Part shown: positions 1-8,658 of the stretch, piece after piece | Layout of the letters: the number at the start of each line of letters is the position of its first letter | Numbering within the stretch: the first letter of the stretch is position 1 | Assembly (NCBI GenBank): GCA_021787935.1 | Contig: JAJYLC010000015.1 | Span: 1 to 37,141 of the forward strand | DNA: 37,141 bases | From: Chloroflexota bacterium | GTDB taxonomy: Bacteria; Chloroflexota; Dehalococcoidia; SZUA-161 | Direction of reading: 5' to 3' | Translations under genes and position numbers: made by a program | The notes under the pieces: generated by a model | What the model was told of the DNA's origin: nothing | Seen by the model: the letters and a program-made list of their open reading frames with translations, nothing else | The model's database searches: none

Positions 1-42
1 GTGCTTGAGCAAAGCATTCCTGACGAAAGCTTAGTTGTGTAA
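1..42 (+). CDS. C-terminal tail of an upstream gene (partial)
   Basis: The first 42 bases read open in frame 1 and end in TAA two bases before the glmS ATG, giving a tail ending in IPDESLVV. Tails of this kind occur on left-handed beta-helix sugar-phosphate nucleotidyltransferases, and a GlmU-like enzyme would fit beside glmS. With 13 residues this is only a suggestion. The tight spacing and the lack of a clear ribosome binding site for glmS suggest translational coupling. Confidence 0.45.
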   Translation: MLEQSIPDESLVV

Positions 43-44
43 TC

Positions 45-1829
45 ATGTGTGGCATAGTTGGTTACGTGGGAAAAAGACAGGCCCAACCGGTCCTGGTCAA
101 TTGTTTAAAGAGGCTGGAGTATCGCGGTTATGACTCCTGCGGCATCGCCTTGCTAGGGAAGAACCTGGAAATCTACAAGGACGCTATGAGAATTGAGTCC
201 CTGGAAAAATCATTGCGTCCCAACAGCAGTCACACCGGCATCGGGCATACCAGGTGGGCTACCCACGGCAAGCCTTCGCAGAAAAATGCTCACCCTCATA
301 CAGATTGTACTGGCAAAATAGCTGTAGTACACAACGGCGTGATTGAAAACTTCCTGCAACTCAGAGAGCAACTGACAAAGGAAGGGCACGTATTTAGCTC
401 CGATACAGATACCGAGGTCATACCACACCTCATCGAAAAATACTACCAGGGGAATCTGGAGCAAGCTGTGTCAAGAGCCATAGTTGACATAACTGGCTCA
501 TACGCCTTTGTCGCTATGCATGTTGACTGGCGGGGACTCGTAGTAGCTAGGAACGAGAGCCCATTGATCTTAGGCATAGGCGATAAGGAGTTTATCGTAG
601 CCTCCGATGTCCCTGCAGTGCTGGACTACACCGATAGGGTGATCTATCTCGAGGATGGGGATATCGGCGTTATCACCGAGAATGCTCTCAAGTGCACCAG
701 TAACGGGAAACAGGTCGAAAGGGCCGAACACAGGATACCCTGGAGCATGGAAGAAGCACAGAAAGCAGGTCACGAGCACTTCATGATTAAAGAGATCCAC
801 GAGCAGCCCAGGGTTATCCGAAATACCTACAAAGGATATATCTCAGCGCTTGAGCCGGTGGTAAATCTCGGCATATCGAAAAATGCCGACATTAGCGATA
901 TCCTCATCATAGCATGCGGCACCTCCTACTATGCCTCGCTGGTAGGGAAGCATGTTATTCAAAGCCTGTCACAGATACCGGTCAGGGTTGAGATAGCCTC
1001 TGAGTTCAATTACTCCGACACTGTATTGGGCAAAACATGGGTTATAGCTGTTACTCAGTCGGGGGAAACCGCTGATAGCTTGAGGGCACTGAAAAAGGCC
1101 AAGGAGTCGGGTTGCCGTACCTTGGTGATTACCAACGTGGTCGGGAGCACAGCCACACGCATCGCTGATGAAACACTTTACATAACGGCTGGTCCTGAGA
1201 TATGTGTAGCTGCCACCAAAAGTTTTATCGCTCAGCTTACAATGCTGTATTTGTTGGCTCTAGCATGGTCATCGGCAGGCGTCCGCTCCAGAGCGAGCTT
1301 GATTACCGAACTAAGACAATTGCCGAATAAGGTGCAGGAGTTGCTCGACAGAGAAGAGCAGATCACCGAACAAGCTAAGTATCTGGCGCGGTACGAAAAT
1401 GCGTTTTTCGTGGGCAGGGGAATCAACTTCCCCATTGCTCTTGAAGGAGCGCTGAAGTTGAAAGAGATCTCCTATATCCATGCCGAAGGCTACCCTGCAG
1501 GAGAACTCAAGCACGGCCCCTTCGCCCTGCTTACACCGGAGACGCCGGTGGTTGCCCTGACTGCCAGAGATAATACCTATGATACTCTGTTAGCGAATAT
1601 AAAAGAGATAAAAGCCAGGGAATCCCCGGTGATAGCTGTTGCCCAGGAAGGCGACGACGAGATAGAGAAATACGTTGACTTCTTGATCAGAGTACCCAGG
1701 GTTGAACCTGTCTTCTCGCCGGTGGTCAATGCTGTCGCCTTGCAACTGCTGGCCTACTACACCGCCCGAGAAAGAGGTTGCCCCATAGATACCCCGCGAA
1801 ACCTGGCCAAGAGTGTTACCGTAGAGTAA
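45..1829 (+). CDS. glmS: Glutamine--fructose-6-phosphate aminotransferase (isomerizing)
   Basis: Makes glucosamine-6-phosphate from fructose-6-phosphate and glutamine, the entry step to UDP-GlcNAc for peptidoglycan and surface sugars; cytoplasmic. The protein starts MCGIVGYVG, so Cys2 is the N-terminal nucleophile of the class II glutamine amidotransferase domain (about residues 2-215). Two SIS sugar-isomerase domains follow (roughly 285-415 and 450-585), with the motif TQSGETADSLRAL in the first. The end PRNLAKSVTVE is the classical GlmS C-terminus that closes the active site. At 594 residues it is full length. It follows the tail of another gene by 2 bases and precedes a sugar epimerase by 24 bases on the same strand, so it probably sits in a nucleotide-sugar operon. 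Confidence 0.97.
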   Translation: MCGIVGYVGKRQAQPVLVNCLKRLEYRGYDSCGIALLGKNLEIYKDAMRIESLEKSLRPNSSHTGIGHTRWATHGKPSQKNAHPHTDCTGKIAVVHNGVIENFLQLREQLTKEGHVFSSDTDTEVIPHLIEKYYQGNLEQAVSRAIVDITGSYAFVAMHVDWRGLVVARNESPLILGIGDKEFIVASDVPAVLDYTDRVIYLEDGDIGVITENALKCTSNGKQVERAEHRIPWSMEEAQKAGHEHFMIKEIHEQPRVIRNTYKGYISALEPVVNLGISKNADISDILIIACGTSYYASLVGKHVIQSLSQIPVRVEIASEFNYSDTVLGKTWVIAVTQSGETADSLRALKKAKESGCRTLVITNVVGSTATRIADETLYITAGPEICVAATKSFIAQLTMLYLLALAWSSAGVRSRASLITELRQLPNKVQELLDREEQITEQAKYLARYENAFFVGRGINFPIALEGALKLKEISYIHAEGYPAGELKHGPFALLTPETPVVALTARDNTYDTLLANIKEIKARESPVIAVAQEGDDEIEKYVDFLIRVPRVEPVFSPVVNAVALQLLAYYTARERGCPIDTPRNLAKSVTVE

Positions 1830-1853
1830 CAGACGGGAAGAGAGGAGATAAAT

Positions 1854-2792
1854 TTGAAGATTCTGGTCACCGGAGGGGCGGGATTTATCGGTTCTAATCT
1901 GGTAGATGCATTAGTTGACCTTAATCACGATGTAGTAGTTGTTGATAACCTCTCCAGCGGCTTAAGTAGAAATCTGAACCCTAAAGCCAGATTCTACGAG
2001 ATTGACATTCGCGACAAGAAATTATCCAAAGTCTTCGAACAAGAAAAACCTGATATAGTCGATCATCATGCAGCTCAGATAGACGTTCGTAAATCTGGCG
2101 AAGACCCTATAGCAGATGCTGAAGCAAACATTTTGGGCAGCCTGAACGTAATCACTAACTGCGTTCGCTCTGGTGTCAAAAGGGTGGTCTATGCTTCCTC
2201 CGGCGGGGCTATCTATGGCGATCCCCAATACCTGCCTGCCGACGAGAACCACCCTATAAATCCCATATCGCAGTACGGTGTTTCAAAGCACACGGTGGAG
2301 CACTATCTCCATCTCTACAGCATTATCCATGGCCTGGAGTACATGGCTTTAAGGTATTCCAATGTCTACGGCCCGAGGCAAAATCCTTATGGAGAAGCAG
2401 GCGTAGTGGCCATCTTCGCCATCCAGATGCTCACCGGGAAACAACCTACCATCTTCGGTCCTGGAGATAAAACCAGGGATTATACGCATGTCTCGGACAT
2501 CGTGAAGGCCAATATTGTAGCTCTCGAAAAAGGTAAGAACACCATCTATAACATCGGCACCGGTGTTGAGACATCGGATCAGGAGATATTCGATACCATG
2601 GCCAGCGTGTTAGGATACAAAGGAAAGCCTATTTACGCCCCCGTCCGCAAGGGTGAGGTCTACCGCATATCGCTCGAATGCAGCAAAGCTCGCAAAGAGC
2701 TTGGCTGGAGACCCAGGCTTTCGCTTAAAGAAGGAGTAGCACAGACCGCAGAGTACTACAGAAAGCTGGCCAAGCAATCAGCCCCAAGATAG
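1854..2792 (+). CDS. NAD-dependent sugar epimerase, GalE / UDP-glucose 4-epimerase-like
   Basis: Extended short-chain dehydrogenase of 312 residues that probably epimerizes a UDP-sugar. The Rossmann motif GGAGFIGS lies at residues 7-14, and the catalytic pair YxxxK is Tyr141/Lys145 with Ser115-Ser116 upstream. The motif RYSNVYGPRQ is typical of UDP-glucose or UDP-GlcNAc 4-epimerases. The start is TTG at 1854, supported by the upstream GAGAGGAGAT; the Rossmann strand begins at residue 2, so no later start is possible. It lies 24 bases after glmS, which supports a UDP-amino-sugar or cell-surface sugar role. The exact substrate (UDP-Glc, UDP-GlcNAc or UDP-glucuronate) cannot be read from sequence alone. 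Confidence 0.88.
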   Translation: MKILVTGGAGFIGSNLVDALVDLNHDVVVVDNLSSGLSRNLNPKARFYEIDIRDKKLSKVFEQEKPDIVDHHAAQIDVRKSGEDPIADAEANILGSLNVITNCVRSGVKRVVYASSGGAIYGDPQYLPADENHPINPISQYGVSKHTVEHYLHLYSIIHGLEYMALRYSNVYGPRQNPYGEAGVVAIFAIQMLTGKQPTIFGPGDKTRDYTHVSDIVKANIVALEKGKNTIYNIGTGVETSDQEIFDTMASVLGYKGKPIYAPVRKGEVYRISLECSKARKELGWRPRLSLKEGVAQTAEYYRKLAKQSAPR

Positions 2793-2839
2793 CTAATTGC
2801 CTTCTCCTTCTGCATCATGCCTGACTGATACTGAGTAAC

Positions 2840-2868
2840 TTGTGACTGCGCATATCCTAAGTTAAAAT
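2840..2868 (+). promoter_or_regulatory. Candidate sigma70-type promoter for the thiolase gene
   Basis: TTGTGA and TAAAAT are separated by exactly 17 bases in the 123-base gap before the thiolase. Position and spacing fit a housekeeping promoter, which would make the thiolase a separate unit from glmS-epimerase. Prediction from sequence only. Confidence 0.45.
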
Positions 2869-2915
2869 GGGTTTGATAGAACCATATCCAGAGTGGAAGA
2901 TGTCAGGGAACTGAG

Positions 2916-4076
2916 ATGCGAGAGGCTGTGATAGTAGATGCAGTGCGGACTCCCATAGCCAAAGCACACCCGGAGAAGGGGTGGTTCAAGGATATTCGTT
3001 CCGATGAGCTCGGCATCGTAGTAATCCGAGCGCTCCTTAAGAGAACGAAGATTGATCCTGAGCTCATAGAGGATGTAATTCTAGGCTGCGCTACCCAGAC
3101 AGGCGAGCAGGCGATGAACATCGCGCGATACATCTCGATTATGGCTGGCCTGCCTTTTGGGGCAGCCGCTCAGACTATAAATCGCCAGTGCGCCTCTAGC
3201 ATGACGGCAGTCCACAGCGTCGCTCAGGCCATAATGGCAGGTTACGGAGATGTCTTCATCGCAAGCGGTATCGAGCACATGACCCATCTACCTGAGGGGG
3301 CAGGGGCAGACCTGAACCCGAAGCGTTTCGAGTTCATCGAGCGCAGTTCATCGTCGATGGGTTTGACTGCCGAGAACCTGGCGGAGATATACAACGTAAG
3401 CCGGGAGGAGCAAGAGAAATACGCCCTCGGAAGCCATCAGAAGGCCATAGCCGCTCAGAAAGAAGGCAAGTTCAGGGACGAGATTGTGCCGGTAGAAATA
3501 CATTTAAAGAACGGCGTCAAGAAGCTAATAGATAGAGACCAGAACCCCAGGTCTTATACCACTCTCGATATCATGGCTGCCCTTGAGCCTATTACCAGAC
3601 CAGGCGGCACCATTACGGTGGCAACCGCTTCAGCAGCAAGCGACGGTGCAGTTGCAATACTGTTGATGTCGGCAGAGAAAGCGAAAGAACTCAAAATAGA
3701 ACCCAAGGCGAAGGTACTATCCATGGCTGTGGCCGGAGTCGACCCCAGGCTGATGGGGCTCGGCATCATCCCGGCAACGAAGAAAGCTCTGGAGAGAGCA
3801 AAGCTAACCATATCTGATATTGATATAGCAGAGATAAATGAAGCCTTCGCGGTGGTAGCTATGGTCGCGATTCGAGAACTGGGAATCGACGAGACTAAGG
3901 TAAATCCCAACGGCGGAGCAGTCGCCCTGGGTCATCCCATGGGATGCAGCGGTGCCAGGCTGGTTACTACACTGACTCATGAGATGGTGCGACGCCGGGC
4001 AAAATATGGTTTGGCAGCGATGTGCGTAGGGATGGGACAGGGGGCAGCAACCATTCTGGAGAGATTAGATTGGTAA
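2916..4076 (+). CDS. Acetyl-CoA acetyltransferase / 3-ketoacyl-CoA thiolase
   Basis: Thiolase of 386 residues that condenses two acyl-CoAs or cleaves 3-ketoacyl-CoA by thiolysis; cytoplasmic. The nucleophilic cysteine is Cys92 in NRQCASSM. The remaining signatures appear in order: NEAFAVVAM, GGAVALGHPMGCSGAR with the active-site histidine, and CVGMGQGAA with the second catalytic cysteine. Length is normal for the family. It stands alone on this strand, convergent with ftsH 65 bases downstream, and has its own predicted promoter. The window holds no other beta-oxidation genes, so direction (degradation or acetoacetyl-CoA synthesis) is open. Confidence 0.93.
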   Translation: MREAVIVDAVRTPIAKAHPEKGWFKDIRSDELGIVVIRALLKRTKIDPELIEDVILGCATQTGEQAMNIARYISIMAGLPFGAAAQTINRQCASSMTAVHSVAQAIMAGYGDVFIASGIEHMTHLPEGAGADLNPKRFEFIERSSSSMGLTAENLAEIYNVSREEQEKYALGSHQKAIAAQKEGKFRDEIVPVEIHLKNGVKKLIDRDQNPRSYTTLDIMAALEPITRPGGTITVATASAASDGAVAILLMSAEKAKELKIEPKAKVLSMAVAGVDPRLMGLGIIPATKKALERAKLTISDIDIAEINEAFAVVAMVAIRELGIDETKVNPNGGAVALGHPMGCSGARLVTTLTHEMVRRRAKYGLAAMCVGMGQGAATILERLDW

Positions 4077-4141
4077 ACTGCGTTTGAACGGAAAATATAT
4101 GGCAAATCATCAGGACTTCGATGCGCAGTTTCCCAATTTCT

Positions 4142-6091
4142 CTAATTTTTCGATGCAGACCCGCTCGTTTCCTGTGTTGTTGATTTCTTTAATGTCTGGT
4201 CGCCCTTCTCCGATAGAGGCTCAGTAAACGCTGCCTCCAGTTCTGGTCCCTCCAGGGTCTCTGTGACCAGCAGTTTTTCGGCAATATGGATAAGACGCGG
4301 CTTATTTTCATGCAGTACCTTGGTAGCGACCTGGTGCGCGCTCTCGGTGATACTGTGTACCTCTTCGTCGATTTGTTTCGCGATCTCTTCACTATAGTCT
4401 TTCTCTTCAGCTGGCCCAAGACCAAGATACGAAGATGTCGGCTGGCGTCCGAAAGTCCTGAGCCCCAGTTTCTCGCTCATGCCGTAGTCGGTCACCATCC
4501 TGCGCGCTATTTCTGTTGCCTGCCTAATATCGCTATGAGGACCGGTTGATACCTCGCCGAACATCATCTTCTCAGCGGCATGTCCTGCCATCAACACCGC
4601 CAGGGTATCTTTGAACTGAGAGGCTGTCATGAAATAACGGTCTTCTGTCAGAAGCCGTGTGTAGCCCCCCATAGTGCCACGTGCAACAATAGAGATCTTG
4701 TGCACGGGGTCTACGTTGGCCAACATACGCGCAACGAGGGCATGCCCTGCTTCATGGTAAGCAGTGGTCTCCCGATCTCGGGGATTGACCCTCAGGCTTT
4801 TCCTCTCAGGTCCCGCGATAACACGGTCAATCGATTCCTCAAGCTCCTCCATGCCAATAGATGACTTATTCCGTCTGACCGCCAGGATAGCGGCTTCGTT
4901 TACTAGGTTAGCAAGGTCGGCTCCACTGAAGCCGTGCGTTTCCTTGGCAATTGTTGCCAAATCAACAGATTCATCCAGCTTCTTGCCCTTCGCATGAATC
5001 CCGAGGATTGCGCCTCGTTCTGCAGTATTGGGACGGTCGAGCGTAACACGCCTGTCGAAGCGGCCGGGCCGCAAGAGCGCAGGGTCGAGAACATCTACCC
5101 GGTTGGTAGCAGCTAGGACGACCACGCCGATGTTGGGGTCAAAGCCGTCCATCTCAACCAGAATCTGGTTAAGCGTCTGCTCCCTTTCTTCGTGGCTTCC
5201 CGGTATGGCACCTGAACGCAGGCGGCCCACAGCGTCTATCTCGTCAATAAAGATTATGGCTGGAGAATTGCGCTTGGCCTGGTCAAACAGGTCACGTACC
5301 CTGGCGGCACCTACGCCAACAAACATCTCAACAAATTCGCTGCCACTTACCGAGAAGAATGGGGCGTTGGCTTCGCCGGCCACCGCCCGCGCTAACAGGG
5401 TCTTTCCAGTCCCCGGCGGTCCGACTAGAAGTACGCCTTTGGGTATGGTTGCCCCAATGTCTTGAAACTTGTGGCGGTTCCTCAGGAACTCAACCACCTC
5501 CCTGAGGTCCTCTTTAGCCTCTTCAGCGCCGGCAACGTCTGCAAAGGTTACCAGAGGCCTATCTCCTGAAATCAGCCGCGCCTTGCTGCGCCCAAAACTA
5601 AGTGCCTGATTTTGCGCAGAGCGTCCAGCCCGCATTAAGAACCAGATCAGGCCAACAAAGAGCAGGAGCGGGATGATTACGATTAATATATTACCAACAC
5701 TCGAGCCACTGCTGGCTGCATTGGTGGAATAATCAGCAGGAAGCACAAAGCCCATTGTTTGCAGGTCAGCTATATTGAGAGAGTCTATATTCGTTGTTAG
5801 TAAGTCGCCATCCTTGACTTGAACTGTGTTGCCGTTCGTATCAGTTATTGAAAGTGGAGCACCAGCCACAGCCGCCTTTATCGTCATCGAACCACTACTG
5901 GTATTAACCACAACATTTTGTATATTGCCAGATTTCGATAAAGCAATCGCTTCGCTGAGGTTAATAGTGATCTGGCTGCTAGTGGTCGGTACACAACCGG
6001 ACAGCAATATCCCAAGTATCGCCGCCGCTGCGATCAGCAGAAGAAGTGTGCGCAACTTTGCTTTTCTAAATTTTTCAGGCTTGCTATTCAT
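4142..6091 (-). CDS. ftsH: ATP-dependent zinc metalloprotease FtsH
   Basis: Membrane-anchored AAA+ protease that extracts and degrades membrane and short-lived cytosolic proteins. The 649-residue protein has an N-terminal hydrophobic segment (about 14-32), an extracytoplasmic domain (about 35-130), a second membrane segment (about 134-153), and an AAA+ domain with Walker A GPPGTGKT at 224-231, Walker B IIFIDEID and the second region of homology [20 protein letters not shown]. The zinc protease motif HEAGH follows, with the third ligand probably the Asp in GPHSDI. Unusually, the first hydrophobic segment ends in LLSGC with Cys33, a good match to a lipobox, raising the possibility of a lipid-modified N-terminus. 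The domain between the two segments is short and Ser/Thr/Asn-rich. Confidence 0.96.
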   Translation of the reverse strand: MNSKPEKFRKAKLRTLLLLIAAAAILGILLSGCVPTTSSQITINLSEAIALSKSGNIQNVVVNTSSGSMTIKAAVAGAPLSITDTNGNTVQVKDGDLLTTNIDSLNIADLQTMGFVLPADYSTNAASSGSSVGNILIVIIPLLLFVGLIWFLMRAGRSAQNQALSFGRSKARLISGDRPLVTFADVAGAEEAKEDLREVVEFLRNRHKFQDIGATIPKGVLLVGPPGTGKTLLARAVAGEANAPFFSVSGSEFVEMFVGVGAARVRDLFDQAKRNSPAIIFIDEIDAVGRLRSGAIPGSHEEREQTLNQILVEMDGFDPNIGVVVLAATNRVDVLDPALLRPGRFDRRVTLDRPNTAERGAILGIHAKGKKLDESVDLATIAKETHGFSGADLANLVNEAAILAVRRNKSSIGMEELEESIDRVIAGPERKSLRVNPRDRETTAYHEAGHALVARMLANVDPVHKISIVARGTMGGYTRLLTEDRYFMTASQFKDTLAVLMAGHAAEKMMFGEVSTGPHSDIRQATEIARRMVTDYGMSEKLGLRTFGRQPTSSYLGLGPAEEKDYSEEIAKQIDEEVHSITESAHQVATKVLHENKPRLIHIAEKLLVTETLEGPELEAAFTEPLSEKGDQTLKKSTTQETSGSASKN

Positions 6092-6357
6092 CTTGTCGCT
6101 TGCATACTAGGTAACCTGTTATCTCGTTACAGGTGTTCCAACACAAGGAAATCATAAAGCTATGCTCATATTAATACGCTGGCAATAAGAAGTCATAAAA
6201 TTGATAGCAAAAATGTAAAGAAATTATCACATTTCCAAAGGCTCCCATTAGAACCATAGCAGTAACTCCAACGCTTTGTCAATGGCCGAACTCGACGAAA
6301 TCTTCCTTGACCCTATGCCCTGTTTGCGCTAGACTGTTCATGCACTATGAGTAGATG

Positions 6358-6432
6358 GGGCCCGTAGCTCAGCGGCAGAGCGGTCGGCTCATAACCGATT
6401 GGTCGTTGGTTCGAATCCAGCCGGGCCCACCA
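6358..6432 (+). tRNA. tRNA with CAT anticodon (elongator tRNA-Met, or tRNA-Ile2)
   Basis: Complete cloverleaf by eye. The acceptor arms GGGCCCG and CGGGCCC pair perfectly over 7 bp; the D stem is GCTC/GAGC. The anticodon arm GTCGG-CTCATAA-CCGAT carries CAT, and the T arm is GTTGG-TTCGAAT-CCAGC. A discriminator A and an encoded CCA follow. The paired first acceptor base argues against an initiator tRNA. A CAT anticodon could be elongator Met or lysidine-modified Ile2, and I cannot settle this by eye. The opposite-strand ORF containing LDSNQRPIGYEPTALP is its shadow. Confidence 0.93.
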
Positions 6433-6593
6433 TGCTGTACAATATCCATGTACCTCAATTATAATCCAAGTTGTGCCGGGTATTTGTTTTAGGCGATTTT
6501 GTAGTAATACTGACATCTGTGCACTCTCGCCGTCATTAAACAAAATCTGATTGTGCGCTTCTTTAGTCATTTTCGGCATATGGAGGTGAACTG

Positions 6594-7022
6594 ATGGGAA
6601 TAGAGGAGAACAAGGCCCTGGTGCAGCGCTTTTTTGATGAGGTCAACAGCCATCGTCTTGATAAGGCGGCCGAGTTTTTTGCCCCAGACTATATAGACCA
6701 CTACGGATCAGCGGATACCCCTCCAACACGAGGCAGTGCGACTTTCAAACAGCTCTATGGTGGGCTACTCAAAGCTTTCCCTGATCTGCATCAGACGCTC
6801 GAAGACCAAGTCGCGGAAGGGGACAAGGTGGTCAGCCGTAAGACCTATCGGGGCACACACCGAGGACAGTTCATGGGTATCGCCCCTACGGGCAAGGCAA
6901 TAGCGGTCCTGGCAATAGATATTTTCCGCATCGCGAACGGGAAGTTGGAGGAGCACTGGGGCCTGGGGGATCTTCTCGGTGCGGTGCAACAACTCGGGGC
7001 TGCGCCTGGTCCAGGCAGGTAG
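6594..7022 (+). CDS. SnoaL-like / ester cyclase family protein (NTF2-like fold)
   Basis: Small 142-residue protein of the SnoaL-like ester cyclase group. Family features include the N-terminal helix NKALVQRFFDEVNSH, then FFAPDYIDHYG, the central AFPDLHQTLEDQVAEGDKVV and the end strand FRIANGKLEEHWGLGD. Members include polyketide cyclases, but most bacterial homologues have no known substrate, so a biosynthetic role should not be assumed. The start is supported by GGAGGTGA just upstream of ATG. It stands alone between a tRNA gene and a sparse region. Confidence 0.8.
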   Translation: MGIEENKALVQRFFDEVNSHRLDKAAEFFAPDYIDHYGSADTPPTRGSATFKQLYGGLLKAFPDLHQTLEDQVAEGDKVVSRKTYRGTHRGQFMGIAPTGKAIAVLAIDIFRIANGKLEEHWGLGDLLGAVQQLGAAPGPGR

Positions 7023-7316
7023 AAACTCCTTAGGTTAGCCCTTTCTGGTTCAGTCTGGTAATGGAGAGAATGTTTGAATGATCCGGCCAGATATTGGGAT
7101 GAATATTCCGCGGATAATATAACTTGGCCAGAAATTGGTTGGCTCAGTGGGCGGTTGTGGGAGGCAGGATCCGAAACCTCTCGTTAGCTTGCAGATTTCT
7201 AATTTCGGATGACGAATTGCTGGATCCAAAGAACCGTCTTTTAACCGATTCGAGCATGCCTTCAGAGGTCTCTATAATAAGCAGCCAAATGTAAGTCCCC
7301 CAGCTTATAGCTGTGT

Positions 7317-7568
7317 TCATTTAGATTCCTTCGTATTCTTTTTTTGCTCATCTGATGGGACAATCAGCGGCGGGATAGTCAGAGGCCGAGCGGAGTCGGT
7401 TAAAGGTTGAGATGGCGGCACATCGTGTTCGCTCCGTAGATATTCGCCCATCATTATGAGCACGCACAGCGGTGTATTAGGGCATCTGTCGCTGCAGTAT
7501 CGGCAATATCGCTCTGACATCTGTCCCAGGCAGCCAGGCTTTTTTATCTGTTGCATCATTTCGGCCAC
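7317..7568 (-). CDS. Small cysteine-rich hypothetical protein
   Basis: 83 codons from a GTG start; an ATG three or four codons later is equally possible, and neither has a strong ribosome binding site. Five cysteines cluster in the N-terminal half (CLGQMSERYCRYCSDRC and a following C), suggesting a metal-binding knuckle. The C-terminal third is proline-rich, then lysine-rich and probably disordered. I do not recognise the family. The absence of a competing ORF and the non-random cysteine spacing are the only support, so it may be spurious. Confidence 0.4.
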   Translation of the reverse strand: MAEMMQQIKKPGCLGQMSERYCRYCSDRCPNTPLCVLIMMGEYLRSEHDVPPSQPLTDSARPLTIPPLIVPSDEQKKNTKESK

Positions 7569-7789
7569 TTCTTTTCTGTCCGTTTTTTGATCAACCCTTT
7601 ATTGGACTAACGGACTATAAGAATTAATGAAATAAATTCGAATAAAATCTAAAGTCCGTATTTATTATTTCGCAACGAGGGACTTTTTACCACTTTTTTT
7701 GCATTTTGTCAAGCCCTTTCGAGCACAAAAGTCCGCTTTTAAGTGGTTTCAAGTCATGAGATTTGAGGAGGGAAAACAGGTACAAAAAG

Positions 7790-7863
7790 TCGGGGAGACA
7801 GGATTTGAACCTGCGACCCCTTGCACCCCATGCAAGTGCGCTACCAGGCTGCGCCACTCCCCG
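7790..7863 (-). tRNA. tRNA-Pro (GGG anticodon)
   Basis: On the minus strand CGGGGAG pairs with CTCCCCG over 7 bp, the D stem is GCGC/GCGC, and the anticodon arm CTTGC-ATGGGGT-GCAAG carries GGG. The T arm is GCAGG-TTCAAAT-CCTGT. The discriminator is A, and the next bases are CTTTTTG, so CCA is not encoded and must be added enzymatically; the T run may help end transcription. The plus-strand ORF with [15 protein letters not shown] is its shadow. Confidence 0.95.
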
Positions 7864-7957
7864 GTTTCGTTCACTTATTAACTTTTGACAGGAGCTATTA
7901 CAACTTTATTAAATATAAGCATGTCGTAACTTTTTGTCAAACGGAAGAACATATCGA

Positions 7958-7985
7958 GTAGTGGCGTTCAATTGAACGCCACTAC
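7958..7985. terminator. 28-nt perfect palindrome (probable terminator hairpin)
   Basis: GTAGTGGCGTTCAA is followed directly by its exact reverse complement, giving a 28-base perfect palindrome. It starts 10 bases beyond the stop codon of the minus-strand DUF429 gene and lies about 95 bases upstream of tRNA-Pro. Position favours a transcription terminator or 3'-end stabilising hairpin for the dehydrogenase-DUF429 operon. It has no strong U tract, so a protein-binding site or a dispersed palindromic element is also possible. Confidence 0.55.
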
Positions 7986-7994
7986 AATCAGGGT

Positions 7995-8657
7995 CTAATC
8001 TGTTCTAAAACTGGCGGGGTCCTTTTTCAAAGGTATCACAATATAGCCACCAGCACTATCTCCGATGCACTCGGCGTTTCCGTGGACTAAAAGATATGCG
8101 GTATAGGCGGCAATAATTGCGTCGTATTCGTCGTGCTTCAAATTATCATACTCTTCAATATTAGGGATTTTTTCAATAAACTGCTCTCTAAGGAAGCTAC
8201 GTCCGGCTGCCTTTCTTTTATCGGGTATCTTGCCTTGCGGAGCTCTATCTTTCCAAAGTCTCATTTTGCTTGCATGTGGATATACTTCTATTACGTTATG
8301 GCCGCGAGATTCAAGCTCACCTTTCAACCTTATGGCTCGTTCAATCATGTCTTTGATAAAGGTGCGTTTGGTTGTGAAATAGATGTTAATTCCCTCTTGC
8401 CTGAGGATACTTTCGCACGCTCTATGTGGAGGATCTGGGCATGAACATTCTTTATTGAAACAGTGCAAGTCCAATGGTTTCTGGAGTGGGGCATCTATAG
8501 CTACCAGTTTCGGACGGTCATGTTCGACGGTAGCGATGATTTCCGAATCGGTGCTCAAAGATTTTAAGGAATGAACCCTCAAATCGTCTCCCAGCAAAGC
8601 ATAAGCGCTTGATTTCTTGGGAGAAGAAGTGAGGTCGATTCCGGCGAAGGTGAGCAC
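7995..8657 (-). CDS. DUF429 family protein (RNase H-like fold, predicted nuclease)
   Basis: 220 residues of the DUF429 family, proposed to have an RNase H-like fold. It begins TFAGIDLTSSP, an acidic beta-strand motif of that fold, followed by VAIDAPLQKP with a second acidic residue and HDEYDAIIAAYTAYLL near the C-terminus with further acids. Molecular function is unknown in the family. The start is GTG, one base after the TAG of the upstream dehydrogenase gene (TAGAGTG), with AGGGTGAG of that gene's last codons as the ribosome binding site. Translation is therefore probably coupled. A 28-nt palindrome follows the stop. Confidence 0.82.
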   Translation of the reverse strand: MLTFAGIDLTSSPKKSSAYALLGDDLRVHSLKSLSTDSEIIATVEHDRPKLVAIDAPLQKPLDLHCFNKECSCPDPPHRACESILRQEGINIYFTTKRTFIKDMIERAIRLKGELESRGHNVIEVYPHASKMRLWKDRAPQGKIPDKRKAAGRSFLREQFIEKIPNIEEYDNLKHDEYDAIIAAYTAYLLVHGNAECIGDSAGGYIVIPLKKDPASFRTD

Positions 8658-8658
8658 T

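Noticed and set aside
4075-4131. Inverted pair AAACTGCG/CGCAGTTT between thiolase and ftsH
   Set aside because: An 8-base stem with a 41-base loop and no T tract is too weak to call a terminator.
5028-5465. 145-aa plus-strand ORF
   Set aside because: Lies fully antisense to the FtsH AAA+ domain and has low-complexity Ser/Arg-rich composition.
6313-6579. ORF with LDSNQRPIGYEPTALPLSYGP (-)
   Set aside because: It is the antisense reading of the CAT-anticodon tRNA gene, a well-known false protein.
7699-7881. ORF with [23 protein letters not shown] (+)
   Set aside because: Antisense reading of tRNA-Pro(GGG).
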